A stretch of DNA of 64,000 nucleotides from Conchocele bisecta (GCA_029237695.1 CM055265.1:118621078-118685077); one strand, 5' to 3'. Counted from the stretch's first letter, positions 22,425 to 34,189 are shown. Numbers and translations: made by a program. The notes: generated from the sequence alone by a model not told the origin.

Positions 22425-22742
22425 CACCTGTAACCGATTTCACCAAAATTGCTAAGCGCACGTATCTAGCAACGTGTACTTTGAGGGAGTAATCATTTAT
22501 TTTCCCCGAAATACATTATTGCATATAGAACTAACGACTGCATATATTTGATGATTAAAAGTATGCATAATTATTATACTGAATTTATTACGTTATCACA
22601 GCCAAAATGGCTGTGATAATGTAATACATTCAGTATAATAAAAATTAATAAATTTATCCTTAAATTGAAACTTTCTCCCTCAAAGTGTACTTACCAAGAT
22701 AAGTATGCTTTGCAATTTTGGTGAAATCGGCTACAGGTGACT
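22425..22742. mobile_element. Family 4 element, complete
   Basis: About 318 bp with inverted ends CACCTGTAACCGATTTCACC and the complement of GGTGAAATCGGCTACAGGTG. The centre is the palindrome TTATCACAGCCAAAATGGCTGTGATAA. Also shared with other copies: TACTTTGAGGGAGTAATCAT and AAATTAATAAATTTATCCTT. Confidence 0.85.
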
Positions 22743-22784
22743 CCTAGGTACAACTGACTTCATCAATATGATACAAATCTACAC

Positions 22785-23570
22785 GATTTTGATTTGATTG
22801 ATCGGTGTATAACGGTCTATCAGAAGCCAAGGTCATTTTAGCCAGGGCCAACGGGTTCGATCAACATCGAAAAACATATATTCAGCCCTGAAATTAGAAT
22901 TACTCAACCTGGTACCAGATCCATATCACACCAAAGTCACGTGGCCCCTTCCTCTGAAAGTAATACGATTAGGAGTGAGTGAGTGAGTGAATAGGGTTTA
23001 ACGTCCGCTTTTCTGACATAGAGGTACAAGCCTCAGGGAGTCTACACGCAGACGGGTCAACGGGGTCGAGTCCCATATCCACCTGTCCAAGGGGGGTAAA
23101 TCCCAACTTCAGAACTCAATATTTACAATCAAAATATATATTCAGTCCTGAAATTAGAACAACCTGATCTGGTGCCAGGCCCTCGCCACACCAGCATCAT
23201 TTATCCCATCCCCTAAAAGTAATAGGATTAGCGCTAATCTTACTTTTATATATGGGGCATAGCCCGACTCAACTCTCACATACAAGAAAGCCAAAAATGT
23301 ACATGAGGGCCAAATCCGGTATAGTGGGTTCCGGAAAGTATGAACCCAATCGTTAAGCCAGTTTAGTCGCCTTTTACGACAAGCAATGGCTACTGCAGCA
23401 GTATTCTCAGGATCAGTTGATCCCGCCCCGGTGCCTGCACGGGGCCATACGATTAGGAATAATCGTATTACTCTTATAAGGGGTGTAACGTTACCAGATT
23501 CAACTCTCAAATACAAGAATGCCAAAGACGTACCTGAGGGACAAACCAGGTCTCCAGTCGGGATTCCTGT
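22785..23570 (+). mobile_element. SINE-B interrupted by SINE-A
   Basis: SINE-B (22785-22974 and 23459-23570) is split by a 472-bp SINE-A (22975-23446). The 12-bp sequence ATACGATTAGGA stands on both sides (22963-22974 and 23447-23458), a target-site duplication typical of LINE-driven retroposition. SINE-B has box-B-like CGGGTTCGAT; SINE-A has GGGGTCGAGTCCC. Confidence 0.8.
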
Positions 23571-24796
23571 AAGTTTGTTTGTTTGTTTATTTGTGTTTAA
23601 CGACCTATCAACAGCTAAGGTCATGTAAGGGGCCACGGGTTCGATCCCGTATTTTACCCTGCAGCATGGGGGGGGGGGGGGATCCCAAAATCAGAACTGA
23701 ATATTTACATCCAGAAAAAATGTAGTCAGCACTGAAATCAGAATTACTAGACCTGGTGCCAGGTCCATACCACACCAAAGTCACTTGGCCCCTTCCCTTC
23801 TGAGTGAGTGAGTGAGTGAATAGGGTTTAACGTCCGCTTTTCTGACATAGAGGTACAAGCCTCAGGGAGTCTACACGCAGACGGGTCAACGGGGTCGAGT
23901 CCCATATCCACCTGTCCAAGGGGGGTAAATCCCAACTTCAGAACTCAATATTTACAATCAAAATATATATTCAGTCCTGAAATTAGAACAACCTGATCTG
24001 GTGCCAGGCCCTCGCCACACCAGCATCATTTATCCCATCCCCTAAAAGTAATAGGATTAGCGCTAATCTTACTTTTATATATGGGGCATAGCCCGACTCA
24101 ACTCTCACATACAAGAAAGCCAAAAATGTACATGAGGGCCAAATCCGGTATAGTGGGTTCCGGAAAGTATGAACCCAATCGTTAAGCCGTTTAGTCGCCT
24201 TTTACGACAAGCAATGGCTACTGCAGCAGTATTCTCAGGATCAGTTGATCCCGCCCCGGTGCCTGCACGGGGCCATACGATTAGGAATAATCGTATTACT
24301 CTTATAAGGGGTGTAACGTTACCAGATTCAACTCTCAAATACAAGAATGCCAAAGACGTACCTGAGGGACAAACCAGGTCTCCAGTCGGGATTCCTGTAA
24401 GTTTGTTTGTTTATTTGTGTTTAACGACCTATCAACAGCTAAGGTCATGTAAGGGGCCAACGGGTTCGATCCCGTATTTACCCTGCTGCATGGGGGGGGG
24501 ATCCCAAAATCAGAACTGAATATTTACATCCAGAAAAAATGTAGTCAGCACTGAAATCAGAATTACTAGACCTGGTGCCAGGTCCATACCACACCAAAGT
24601 CACTTGGCCCCTTCCCTTCTGAAAGTAATAGGATTAGGAATAATCGTATTACTCTTATAAGGGGTGGGGGTCCCAAAATCAGAACTGAATATTTACATCG
24701 AGAAAAAATGTAGTCAGCCCTGAAATTAGAATTACTAGACCTGGTGCCAGGTCCATACCACACCAGTCACTTGGCCCCTTCCCTTCTGAAAGTAAT
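22973..24796 (+). repeat. 830-bp tandem duplication of SINE composite
   Basis: 22973-23800 and 23801-24618 are nearly identical over the SINE-A, SINE-B tail and next SINE-B head. A third partial unit runs from about 24619 to 24796. The left junction of copy 2 (CCCTTCCCTTCTGAGTGAG) lacks the SINE-A target duplication, so copy 2 arose by tandem duplication, not by a new insertion. Confidence 0.8.
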
Positions 24797-24897
24797 AGGA
24801 TTAGGAATAATCGTATTACTCTTATAAGGGGTGTAACGTTACCAGATTCAACTATCAAATACAAGAATGCCAAAGACGTACCTGGGGGACAAACCAG
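24411..24897 (+). mobile_element. SINE-B, 5' part of split copy
   Basis: SINE-B running from its TTTGTTTATTTGTGTTTAACG head and ending abruptly at GGGGGACAAACCAG. Its continuation, TGGTCTCCGGTCGGGATTCC, resumes at 26946. It contains an internal repeat of about 175 bp. Confidence 0.75.
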
Positions 24898-26702
24898 TAG
24901 CCGATTTCATCAAAATTGCAAAGTATACTTATCTAGCAAAGTATACTTTGAGGGAGTAATCATTTATTTTTCCCAAAATGCATTATTTGATATAGAACTG
25001 ACCACTGCACATATTTGACGATTAAAAGTATTCATTATTATTATACTGAATTTATCACAATTCAATTCAGTATAATAACAAGAGCTGTAGGAGAACAGCA
25101 TAGCTTGATTACGAGGGTTGTCGATGTACACATAGCTTGACAAACAAGGTTGCTGCGGCCTGCATAAAAACCTTAACCAAGGTTGACTAAAAACCTTAAC
25201 CAAGGGAAATTAAGTAAGTAATTCAAGGATAAATGTAGGTCAATGTCAGATATAGGTCAGGGGTTATTGATGTACGTCACTAGGAGATGAAGCAGTTGTA
25301 TTAAATATTATTTGAATAACATAAAGACCATTATCGCTTTATGACATGTTAACATCTTATTTTAAGAGATGAATGTTGCTATTGGCAATATTTAATTGTC
25401 GGACATTATACATACATAAACGTACGTTGTACCTCGAAAACAGTATATGGGTGGTTGTCCCACTAAACTATTAAATAATAGCATAGCTCGACTACGAGGG
25501 TTGTCGATGTACACATAGCTTGACAAACAAGGTGGCTGCGGCCTGCATAAAAACCTTAACCAAGGTTGACTAAAAATCTTAACCAAGGGAAATTAAGTAA
25601 GTAATTCAAGGTTGAATGTAGGTCAATGTCAGATATAGGTCAGGGGTTATTGATGTCACTAGGAGATGAAGTTTTCCAAGTATGGTTGCTGTAGGCCCAG
25701 GAGTATTGCATATGCAAGCTTGACTAAAAACCTTAACCAAGGGGAAATAACTAAGTAATTCAAGGATACAAGTAGGTCAAGGTCAAATATAGGTCAGGGA
25801 TTATTGATGTACATCACTAGGAGATGAAGTTGTCCAAGTATGGTTGCTGTAGGCCCATGAGTATTCCATATACAAGCTTGACTATAAACATTAACCAAGT
25901 TTGAGTACAAACCTTAACCAAGAGGAAATAAGTAAGTAATTCAAGGTTAAATGTAGGTGAAGGTAACATATAGGTCAGGGGTTATTGATGTACATCCCTA
26001 TGAGAAAAAGTTATCCAAGTATGGTGTCTGTATGCACAATAGTATTCCATCTACAAGCTTGACTAAAAACCTTAACCAAGGTTGACTAAAAACCTTAACC
26101 AAGGGGAATTAAGTAATTCAAGGTTAAATGTAGGTCAAGGTCAAATATAGGTCAGGGGTTGTTGATGTACATGACTAGGAGATGAAGTTGTCCAAGTATG
26201 GTTGGTGTAGGGCCAGGAGTAGTCCATCTACAAGCTTGACTAAAAACCTTAACCAAAGAGAATTAACTAAGTAATTCAAGAGGAAATGTAGGTCAATGTC
26301 AAATATAGATCAGGGGTTATTGATGTACATCACTATGAGAAAAGGTTGTCCAAGTATGGTGTCTGTATGCTCAATAGTATTGCATGTACAAGCTTGACTA
26401 AAAACCTTAACCAAGGTTGACTAAAAACATTAACCAAGGGTAATTAACTTTGTAATTCAAGAGGAAATGTAGGTCAATGTCAAATATAGATCAGGGGTTA
26501 TTGATGTACATCACTAGGAGATGAAGTTGTGAAAGTATGGTGGGTGTAGGGCCAGTAGTATTCCATATACAAGCTTGACTAAAAACCTTAACCAAGGCAG
26601 ACGCTAAAAATTAATAAATTTATCCTTAAATTGAAAATGTCTCCCTCAAAGTATACTTTGCTAGATAAGTATACTTTGCAATGTTGGTGAAATAGGCTAC
26701 TG
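24896..26702. mobile_element. Family 4 element split by pearl-like array
   Basis: Left arm 24896-25075 (TAGCCGATTTCATCAAAATT...TTCAGTATAATA) and right arm 26605-26702 (AAAAATTAATAAATTTATCC...GGTGAAATAGGCTACTG) form one family-4 element; the 1.5 kb between is the pearl-like array. The whole is inserted in a SINE-B. Confidence 0.8.
25076..26604 (+). mobile_element. Pearl-like tandem array, ~170-bp units
   Basis: Head ACAAGAGCTGTAGGAGAACA, then about eight units sharing GACTAAAAACCTTAACCAAG, GTAATTCAAGG, TAGGTCAAGGTCAAATATAG, GGTCAGGGGTTATTGATGTA and AGGAGATGAAGTTGTCCAAG, ending GCAGACGC. Near the start a 170-bp block (25310-25480) is an inverted copy of sequence around 5260-5340. Confidence 0.8.
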
Positions 26703-26945
26703 GGGTCGGTTTCACTAAACTTTGTACAACTAAAATGTTCGCAAGTGCAAAGTTAGGATCGTCTGTAAATTCCAATTGATGGAATTTACATTTATTGAGC
26801 ATAGGCTGCATATGCAACCTATGCTTAATAATTGTAAATCCAATAATTGTTTACAAGAAAACATTGCTAATGTGAAATTTACAACTATCATAATTTTACA
26901 CTTACAAACATTTTAGTCGTAAGAAGTTTAGTGAAACGGGCCCCT
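26703..26945. mobile_element. Family 1 MITE, complete
   Basis: Ends GGGGTCGGTTTCACTAAACT and AGTTTAGTGAAACGGGCCCC; central symmetry GAGCATAGGCTGCATATGC. Abuts the family-4 element and lies inside the split SINE-B. Confidence 0.85.
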
Positions 26946-27012
26946 GGTCTCCGGTCGGGATTCCTGTAAGGATGCAGCCGTATCGTTAAATTACTCATCA
27001 CATGCTCTCAAC
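26946..27012 (+). mobile_element. SINE-B, 3' part of split copy
   Basis: TGGTCTCCGGTCGGGATTCC...CGTTAAATTACTCATC is the SINE-B tail that follows AAACCAG in other copies, joining 24897 across 2 kb of inserted elements. Confidence 0.7.
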
Positions 27013-27196
27013 CAACCATCATACCTTGTGTACAGAACATGAATCCTATCACCTTTAATGGAGGCGGACAAACAATAAAATTACACTAAAAATAGCTTGT
27101 GTATTTTTATTATGAATGATGTATACATGTCAGACTCATTTTGGAAATACACATTGTAATTCAACAACACAACGTTTCCAATCACATATACATGTA

Positions 27197-27637
27197 TTAT
27201 AGGAATGAATGGCCTTTTTGTGGAATTTATCGGGGTATAAACTTGGAAAAGTCACGGGAATACTGGACAAAGCGATAAAAAATTACAATTTTCGAAAAAA
27301 AAATAAAAAAAAAAGATATTTTTTTTTTTGATTTTTTCGAAAATTGTAATTTTTTAAGGCCTCGTCCAGTATTCCCGCAACTTTTCCAAATTTATATCCC
27401 CGATAAACTCAACGAAAAGGCCATTCATTCCTTATAATTCCAGCATTTGAAATAAATTCATCAAGAAAATGTGTTTATTTTCTGTTTTCTTAAGAATTAT
27501 TTTAACTGCGCCTCACGGTTATGGAAAGTAGTTCGGCATGGGAGTTTACTGGGATATAAATTTTGGACAGACTTGCTACGGGCCAATCAAATGTTAGGGA
27601 ATTGTGTAAATATTTTTGTGCTGGAATTATAGCTATA
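27197..27637. mobile_element. Family 3 element, complete
   Basis: About 440 bp. Left foldback ATAGGAATGAATGGCC...TCGAAAATTGTAA...GGCCATTCATTCCTTATAA is followed by a second inverted pair (AATTCCAGCATTTGAAATAA and TGTGCTGGAATTAT). Internal GCCTCACGGTTATGGAAAGT and GGGCCAATCAAATGTTAGGG are conserved in all copies. Confidence 0.85.
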
Positions 27638-27642
27638 TAACA

Positions 27643-27905
27643 ACACAGTCACTGTTCATACCATGGGGACTATGGGCTTTGCGACCGATGTAGATCCAGA
27701 TCCGCCTGTGAATCCGCAGTCTGATCAGGATCTGCGCTGTTCGCCATTACATCAATGAAACATCCGCCATGCTTCCAACAAGCAATATTTATCGTTATCC
27801 GGCTACATGAGTGGGCTATTTGATCAGGAGCTACAGTGGTCACAAATCATAGAAACCTCATTTCTCCAGTCACAGCCGAATTCGTGGCTGGGACTGCGGA
27901 AACTG
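27643..27905. mobile_element. Family 2 MITE copy
   Basis: TAGATCCAGATCCGCCTG...GATCAGGATCTGCGCTGTTC and the right end TCATTTCTCCAGTCACAGCC identify it; left end decayed. Further family-2 scraps follow at 28010-28105. Confidence 0.75.
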
Positions 27906-28224
27906 TGAGTACAGCAATAATGGTGAGCTAGCTCCTCGTTTGTTAGCATACATCTACAGCATGATAATGATCTATACTGTTTGTTAATAATAGTCTGATT
28001 GGCATTTTACTGATTGCGCAGGCTGATCTGGGTCTACACTGGTCGCAAATGTTATTCTACACTGGTCGCAAATGTTATAAGCCCCACTTCTCCAGTCACA
28101 CCACAAATATGCATTCACACAAAGAACATATCTACATAAAAACAAAATACTTGCCAACTTTCAACAATAACTGGAATCAACATAAAATCTAATATTAAAC
28201 CATTTCATGTTTTTTCCCAGATAA

Positions 28225-29110
28225 TTTGTTTGTTTGTTTATTAGTGTTAACGGCCTATCAACAGCTAAGGTCATGTAAGGCCGGGCAAACGGGTTCGATC
28301 CCATTTTAACCTGCTGCATTGGGGGGGAAATCCCAAAATCAGAACTGAATATTTACATCGAGAACAAATATATTCAGCCCTGAAATTATAATAACCTGAC
28401 CTGGTGCCAGGTCCATACCACACCAAAGTCATTTGGCCCCTTCCCCTAAAATAGGATTACGAATATCGTAATACTCACATAAGGGGTATAACCAGATTCA
28501 ACTGTCAATATACAAAATGCAACAAAGACGTATGTAGAGCCAAACAGGTCTCCAGTCGGGATTACTTCCGGTAAGGATGAGTGAGTGAGTGAATAGGGTT
28601 TTAACGTCCGCTTTTCTGACATAGAGGTACAAGCCTCAGGGAGTCTACACGCAGACGGGTCAACGGGGTCGAGTCCCGTATCCACCTGTCCAAGGGGGGT
28701 AAATCCCAACTTCAGAACTCAATATTTACAATCAAAATATATATTCAGTCCTGAAATTAGAACAACCTGATCTGGTGCCAGGCCCTAGCCACACAGCATC
28801 ATTTATCCCATCCCCTAAAAGTAATAGGATTAGCGCTAATCTTACTTTATATATGGGGCATAGCCCGACTCAACTCTCACATACAAGAAAGCCAAAAATG
28901 TACATGAGGGCCAAATCCGGTATAGTGGGTTCCGGAAAGTATGAACCCAATCGTTAAGCCAGTTTAGTCGCCTTTTACGACAAGCAATGGCTACTGCAGC
29001 ACTATTCTCAGGATCAGTTGATCCCGCCCCGGTGCCTGCACGGGGCCCGGTAAGGATGAACCCTGATTGTTAAATTACCCATCGCGTGCTCCCACCTGCC
29101 ACCCACTTTT
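28225..29110 (+). mobile_element. SINE-B interrupted by SINE-A (second case)
   Basis: SINE-B head and body 28225-28580, SINE-A 28581-29046, SINE-B tail 29047-29110. CCGGTAAGGATGA is duplicated at 28568-28580 and 29047-29059, a 13-bp target-site duplication independent of the one at 22.97 kb. SINE-B box B reads GGGTTCGATCCCA. Confidence 0.85.
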
Positions 29111-29489
29111 TTTCCCAGATAAATAAATGGAATTATTAAATATCAATATTTCAATATTTTTTTATAAAACACATCTAAGATAGTAATTTATAAAAGAAAG
29201 TTTGATGTACTTTTCATCTTTGTGAACTTAATCAGATGCCAGTGCATATTATACATATTAAACTAAAACAAAATTCAATTGTTCATGCATCTGTTGGTCT
29301 TATTTCTCATACCGGGTATGGAAGGTGTTCGAGCCAATTCCCACTCTTAAATATAAGCCGAATAAGAATAATAAGAATTATTTCTCATAAAAAAAAAACA
29401 TAGGTGTAATGATGTATCAGTTTATTGATCATTTTCACAAATATCTAAACAAAATAATATAGAAACATATTGTTAAATTGTAGATCTTT
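29111..29489. other. No recognisable feature
   Basis: AT-rich spacer with poly(A) runs; no repeat or coding signal that I can support. Confidence 0.4.
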
Positions 29490-30325
29490 TTAACCCTTTG
29501 AACCCGAAATCCCGCGATATCGGTTTATGCAAAAAGTGCAGATCCAGATGAGCCGGCTCATAACGAGCCGTCTCATCAGGATCTGCACTTTTTGCAAGTA
29601 ATTTTCATATTTCTTAGAACAACTAGATTTGTCAGTAAGCGGGGGCTTGTAGGTTTGTTGCAGAATGATATATGAGTGTCAGAGAAGGGCCGGGTAAAAT
29701 ATCACTGCATTCCGCAAAGGGAAAGAGAAGTTATAAGGAAATTTACATTTGTTAAGTTTTAGTTTTTTTTCTAAGTTTATAAGTCCGTGACCTTCAGCCC
29801 TGGCATAAATGGGGGTCGTAGGTTTGTTGCAGAATGATGTATGAGTGTCAGAGAAGGGGTGGGTAAAATATGAAAGATTTCCGCAAAGGGAAAGAGAAGT
29901 TAAAAGGAAATTTACAATTGTTAAGTTTTCGTTTTTTTCTAAGTTTCTAAGTCCGTGACCTTGACCCCTGGCATAAATGGGGATCGTAGGTTTGTTGCAG
30001 AGTGATGTATGAGTGTCAGAGAAGGGGTGGGTAAAATATGAAAGATTTCCGCAAAGGGAAAGAGAAGTCAAAAGGAAATTTACAATTGTTAAGTTTTGTG
30101 ACGGACGGAAAGACGGACAGACGGACGGACGGACAAGCTGACTCCAGTATACCCCCCACAACTTCGTTGCGGGGGGGGGGGGGGGGGGGAGGGGGGGAGG
30201 GGGGGGGGGGTATAAAAACACCCCGTTTTCATAAATGGACGAATCTGAAAATCATTTTGTGACCATTGGATTGGTTGGAACATTAGCATATCACAGTCCA
30301 TTCCAGTTCCTTAGGGTTGAAAGGG
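29490..30325. mobile_element. Family 6 element split by pearl-like array
   Basis: Left end TTTAACCCTTTGAACCCG, right end TTAGGGTTGAAAGGGTTA. Near the left is a hairpin (29529-29596; arms GCAAAAAGTGCAGATCCAGA around GGCTCATAACGAGCC). The array at 29640-30228 lies between. A related composite occurs at 52270-52620. Confidence 0.65.
29640..30228 (+). mobile_element. Pearl-like array, three ~170-bp units
   Basis: Units share GTAGGTTTGTTGCAGAATGA, GAGTGTCAGAGAAGGGGTGG and CCGCAAAGGGAAAGAGAAGT with GTGACCTTGACCCCTGGCAT. They end in an ACGG/ACAG microsatellite (30104-30135) and the hairpin TATACCCCCCACAACTTCGT-TGCGGGGGG, running into a G-rich tract to 30210. Confidence 0.75.
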
Positions 30326-30741
30326 TTATATTAAACTTCACATTCACAATTCAATTTATGCCATACAACTGTAGATTTAGCAACACAATGTATTGAAAGA
30401 CGTAGAGAACATACAAACGCATATTGTTTACAATATACCAAGTATTATGCCCAATACACAGGTATTTTACATAGTTTTCACAATAAAGTATATTTATGTT
30501 CACATAAACAAGTATGTTAGTGTCACATAAACAACGTGTAGCTAAGTTCAAACAGCCATATTGATCTTATGTGACCACAAAATGGGCGAATAAAAATATG
30601 ATTAGCAGAGGCCCGGCAACTGCCTTTCGGATCAATACTTTTGACAAAAATATGTTAGATTGAAATATTTGGAATTCATATGTACAAAATAAACCCGGTC
30701 AGGAATGTTATTATTTCTGCAATTTTTCTCATTTCTCATAA

Positions 30742-30816
30742 AAAGTGTATGTTGTTACCACTCAGTTGAACCGTCTCGGCGAGACGGTTCAACTGAGTGG
30801 TAACAACATACACTTT
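30742..30816. repeat. Perfect hairpin (family 6 core)
   Basis: AAAGTGTATGTTGTTACCAC, TCAGTTGAACCGTCTCG, then GC and the exact complement. Same hairpin type as 35146-35220 and 38429-38494 but with paired base changes in both arms. Confidence 0.85.
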
Positions 30817-31019
30817 GGGTGGGTTGGTTAGGGGCGCCCCCTACCTTCACTGGACCAGAGACATAGAGAGAGAGACTTAAAATCCTTGGACGGACTAATC
30901 TTATGATGATGATTTGGCAGTATTTTTGTGAAACAATTAGGGCTCATAGCATTTACGATCATTGTAGACCCAAACATCTGTGCAGTATTGCCAGGATCTA
31001 CACTGCTCACCATTTAGCT

Positions 31020-31090
31020 ATGGACATTTTTTTTTTTTTTTTCGAAAATTGTAATTTTTTATCGCAAATTGTTTATTTTTATCGCCAATT
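31020..31090. mobile_element. Family 3 fragment
   Basis: T-run followed by TCGAAAATTGTAATTTTTTA TCGC, the AT-rich centre of family 3, without the rest of the element. Confidence 0.5.
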
Positions 31091-31246
31091 GCGAAAGTGG
31101 CGATCGCCAGCGGAATCCCTGCATTAGAAAGATCTGACTTGCTTTTAGAAGACAGTATGCATGTAAAAACTTTGATACTTGTGATTGTTGGTATCCTTTG
31201 GCAGATTTTGATCTTTCAATGTAATAAATCACAGTGCTCAAACAAC

Positions 31247-31285
31247 AATGGCTCTAAGTGTTGAAAGCGCGCCCATTCCAAAGTA
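31247..31285 (+). other. Possible first coding exon
   Basis: ATG in good context (ACAACAATGG) opens 12 codons (MALSVESAPIPK) ending at a consensus donor AAA|GTAAGT. No following exon is recognised, so this is weak. Confidence 0.15.
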
Positions 31286-31314
31286 AGTATTATTTGATAT
31301 TTTCCTTAACATGA

Positions 31315-31468
31315 TGAAATATGGCGCAGTAAATGCGTCGTCATGAGCTGCATTTGGTAGTCCCGGGAGTTCGGCACATACTTATGTCGTTTTTTGCGAA
31401 GAATCGATTCTTCGCAAAAACGACAGAAGTTTGGGCCAAAGTATCGAGACCACCAAATGCAGCTTAAA
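31315..31468. mobile_element. Foldback element with GAATCGATT hairpin, copy 2
   Basis: Ends GATGAAATATGGCGCAG; the hairpin TCGTTTTTTGCGAAGAATCG pairs with its complement (31386-31424), and outer arms share GCTGCATTTGGT and CCAAATGCAGC. Related to 690-1012. Confidence 0.75.
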
Positions 31469-31479
31469 GGCCCAACAAT

Positions 31480-33070
31480 CGGTGCCCTGGTACCGAATTT
31501 TGTAGGAGGGGCATATCCAATTACTGATAGCGTCCCTAGCTTGTCAGTTATACACGGGCTTTATAAATAGAATACATAAACAGCAGCACATGTTTGTCGT
31601 CTACTCCCAATGTAGAACAGTGAGGGGGCTGCTGGATAGCCAGTGTAGGTCTTTCATACTGACCAGTATCTAGATATATGGTATGTAGGTTTGTTATCAA
31701 ACGTGTGGTCCCATAAAACACACAAATGATACAATATATACCAGTCCCTATAATAGTGTCTGTATGTTTTATTTGTGCATGAAAATGATTGAGAATTTAC
31801 TAAAAGTGTTAAAACTTATATAGTATTTTGCTGCTAACTATTTCAAAGCAAAGAGTATTCTGATGTATATATAAATTATTAAAAATAGAAACACGTAAAA
31901 TTTAATGAAACACCTTTCCATGTGTTACACAATGACAAAATGGGGCTTATTGAGTGTTTGATCAGTTTAACTCACATTCAGATAGCACATGACTACATCA
32001 TGATGCAGTTTACATCATTAATTAGAGCCACCATGAATGACCATCAAACTTAACAGTGTATATCCTGATGAGGCTGCGAGGATGCACCAGCTGATCCGGG
32101 GATATGCATGTCATAACGTGTCCACGTGTCCGTTACTTAGAGTGTGTCATGTATATATAGTGAAACCTATATTGTACTTCTGGACCTGAACAAGGTTCCT
32201 ATCTCCGATGTATTTTGTAAGTACATGTAGTAACCAATATATAAGAATATGTGTTTGTAATAAGTCGGTATTTGATAAAAATGTCATTCCACAGATAACC
32301 CCGTCCCAGTTAGACTGCATCATGCATTGCAGCAGATATAATATATGCCGACAGCTAATTAGAGACCAGTGTTGAAATAGCCATACTGGTATGTGTTAGG
32401 ATACAGGAAATAAGGCTGCTAGCAAACTTGAATTCATGTAGTCATGTAAATTCCATATCAGACTGAACATACATGCTGTTTTGTGACTGTGCATACTAAC
32501 CCGAGTATATGCTGTTTATAATTAGTATATACTGCATTTTCACAGCCACTGTATCAAGTTCTAGGCGAAATATTTCTCTTGCTGGTCTATTAAACCATGG
32601 TTTTGTTTCATTCACCTTGTTATGTGCATACCAACCACACATTTAATTTGATATTACTGTCCAAAATCAATGTTGTGCGGCTGGCACACTGTCTGATGTT
32701 GACCATACAGGCAGTTATAGCTGTTAGCGTTATCACTAAACACGTGGGGTTGTTTACAATGTCGGGTCATGAACTCAGCTCTATGCATGAATTACATATG
32801 TAACAGCTACGCTCCGCCCGGCAAGTTTGAATCAGTTGTCAGTTGAGTACATTGTATTACTTCAAAAGCACATTTACATTTGTTTTCTTAAATCCAAATT
32901 TGTCTAAGCCTTTCAAAGTTGTATTATCTATGTCTGTGTGAAATAGTGTACTTATTTGTTCAGTGGTATTTCTAAAATATCTGAAAATGTGTCCCTGAAG
33001 TGAAGCATGCATAAAATTATCAAAAAGCCTGCCCAGCACCATCTGGTGGCTTTTATATCCCAGTTGGGCC
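31480..33070. other. Mostly unannotated intergenic DNA
   Basis: I see no coding exon. A family-2 scrap (ATCCTGATGAGGCTGCGAGG...AGCTGATCCGGGG) is at 32060-32105. The rest holds no repeat I can name. Confidence 0.4.
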
Positions 33071-33074
33071 TTTA

Positions 33075-33215
33075 ACATGACACGTTTGATGTGCCAAATT
33101 TCATCAAAATCCATTACATAATAAAGACAAAATAAAAGAATGCGTACTTTGAATCGGAGGGCTTCTGGAAGAAGTTTCAGTACTTGTTGTTATTGTTGTT
33201 GTAACCACGTGATCA
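33075..33215 (-). mobile_element. Dispersed repeat, reverse of 680-800
   Basis: TCATCAAAATCCATTACATA, AATCGGAGGGCTTCTGGAAG and CAGTACTTGTTGTTATTGTT match the complement of 680-800. Confidence 0.65.
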
Positions 33216-33410
33216 CACACCTTGTAAATGCCAAAGGTCACATTTTGTCAGTCCATGACACAAATCGAAAATAAATGTGCTACAAAACAAGTGGTCAAAA
33301 ATCCAATCTACATGACTTGACTAAATGAATTTTATGTCCCATTATCGAAAAGGTCAGATGGGAATCAAGGTGAAAGGGTTTAATGTCGCGGTATCAACTA
33401 AGGGCATATA

Positions 33411-33870
33411 GAGTTTGTTTGTTTGTTTGTTTGTTTGTTGGGGTTTAACGGCCTATCAACAGCCAAGGTCAGTTAAGGCCGGGTCAATGGGTTTAGTACT
33501 GAATCCCATATATTACCTGTACAAGTGCATGTACATGTTCAAGTACATGTACAAATGGGGGGAAAATCCCAAAATCAGAACTGAATATTTACAATATATA
33601 CATTCAGGCCTGAAAACAGAATAATCCTGATCTGATGTCAGGTCCTCACCACACCAGAATCACTTGGCCCCCTCCCAAAAGCAGTAGGATCAGTAGTAAT
33701 CTTACTGCTTTTATAATGGGCAATAACCCAATTCAACTCCCAGGTAACAAAAGAGCCAAAGATAAAAACATACATGAGGGCCAAACCAGGCAAATCGTGA
33801 TTCCTATATTAAGGAGGAATCCCTACCGTTAATTTACTCAGTCACGTTCACCCGACCAGCCACCCACAAG
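33411..33870 (+). mobile_element. SINE-B copy
   Basis: (GTTT)n head, GGGGTTTAACGGCCTATCAA, ATCCTGATCTGATGTCAGGT, CCAGAATCACTTGGCCCC and tail CCGTTAATTTACTCAGTCAC; subfamily with GCAGTAGGATCAGTAGTAAT. Confidence 0.8.
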
Positions 33871-33894
33871 GGCATATAGAGACTTGACCTCGGT

Positions 33895-34185
33895 TTCAAT
33901 TGATTGATTTATTGGTGTTTAACGGTCTATCAACAGCTAAGGTAATTTAGGCCCGGGTCAATGGGTTTGTTTTGTTTGTTTGTGAGTTTATTGGTATTTA
34001 ATGGACTACCAACAGCTAAGGTCATGTAAAGCAGGGCCAACGGGTTCGATTCCAGTAAGGATGAACCCCGATCGTTGAATTACCCGTCGCGTGCTCCCGA
34101 CCAACCACTCACGATCTTGGAATGGCGAACAGTACAAAGCCATTAGCCCCATTTTTCCAGTCATAGCCACATATCTCTATCATTC
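33895..34185 (+). mobile_element. SINE-B fragments and family-2 end
   Basis: Two head pieces (TTGATTTATTGGTGTTTAAC at 33904; TTTATTGGTATTTAATGG at 33985), the second fused to a SINE-B tail (ATGAACCCCGATCGTTGAAT). Then a family-2 right end (TTAGCCCCATTTTTCCAGTC) at 34140-34185. Confidence 0.65.
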
Positions 34186-34189
34186 ACTC

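Noticed and set aside
23154..24519. Repeated open frames on both strands (80-160 codons), e.g. MATAAVFSGSVDPAPVPARG
   Set aside because: They recur only because the SINE-A/SINE-B composite is duplicated; they are out of register with any known protein and absent where the SINEs are intact but diverged.
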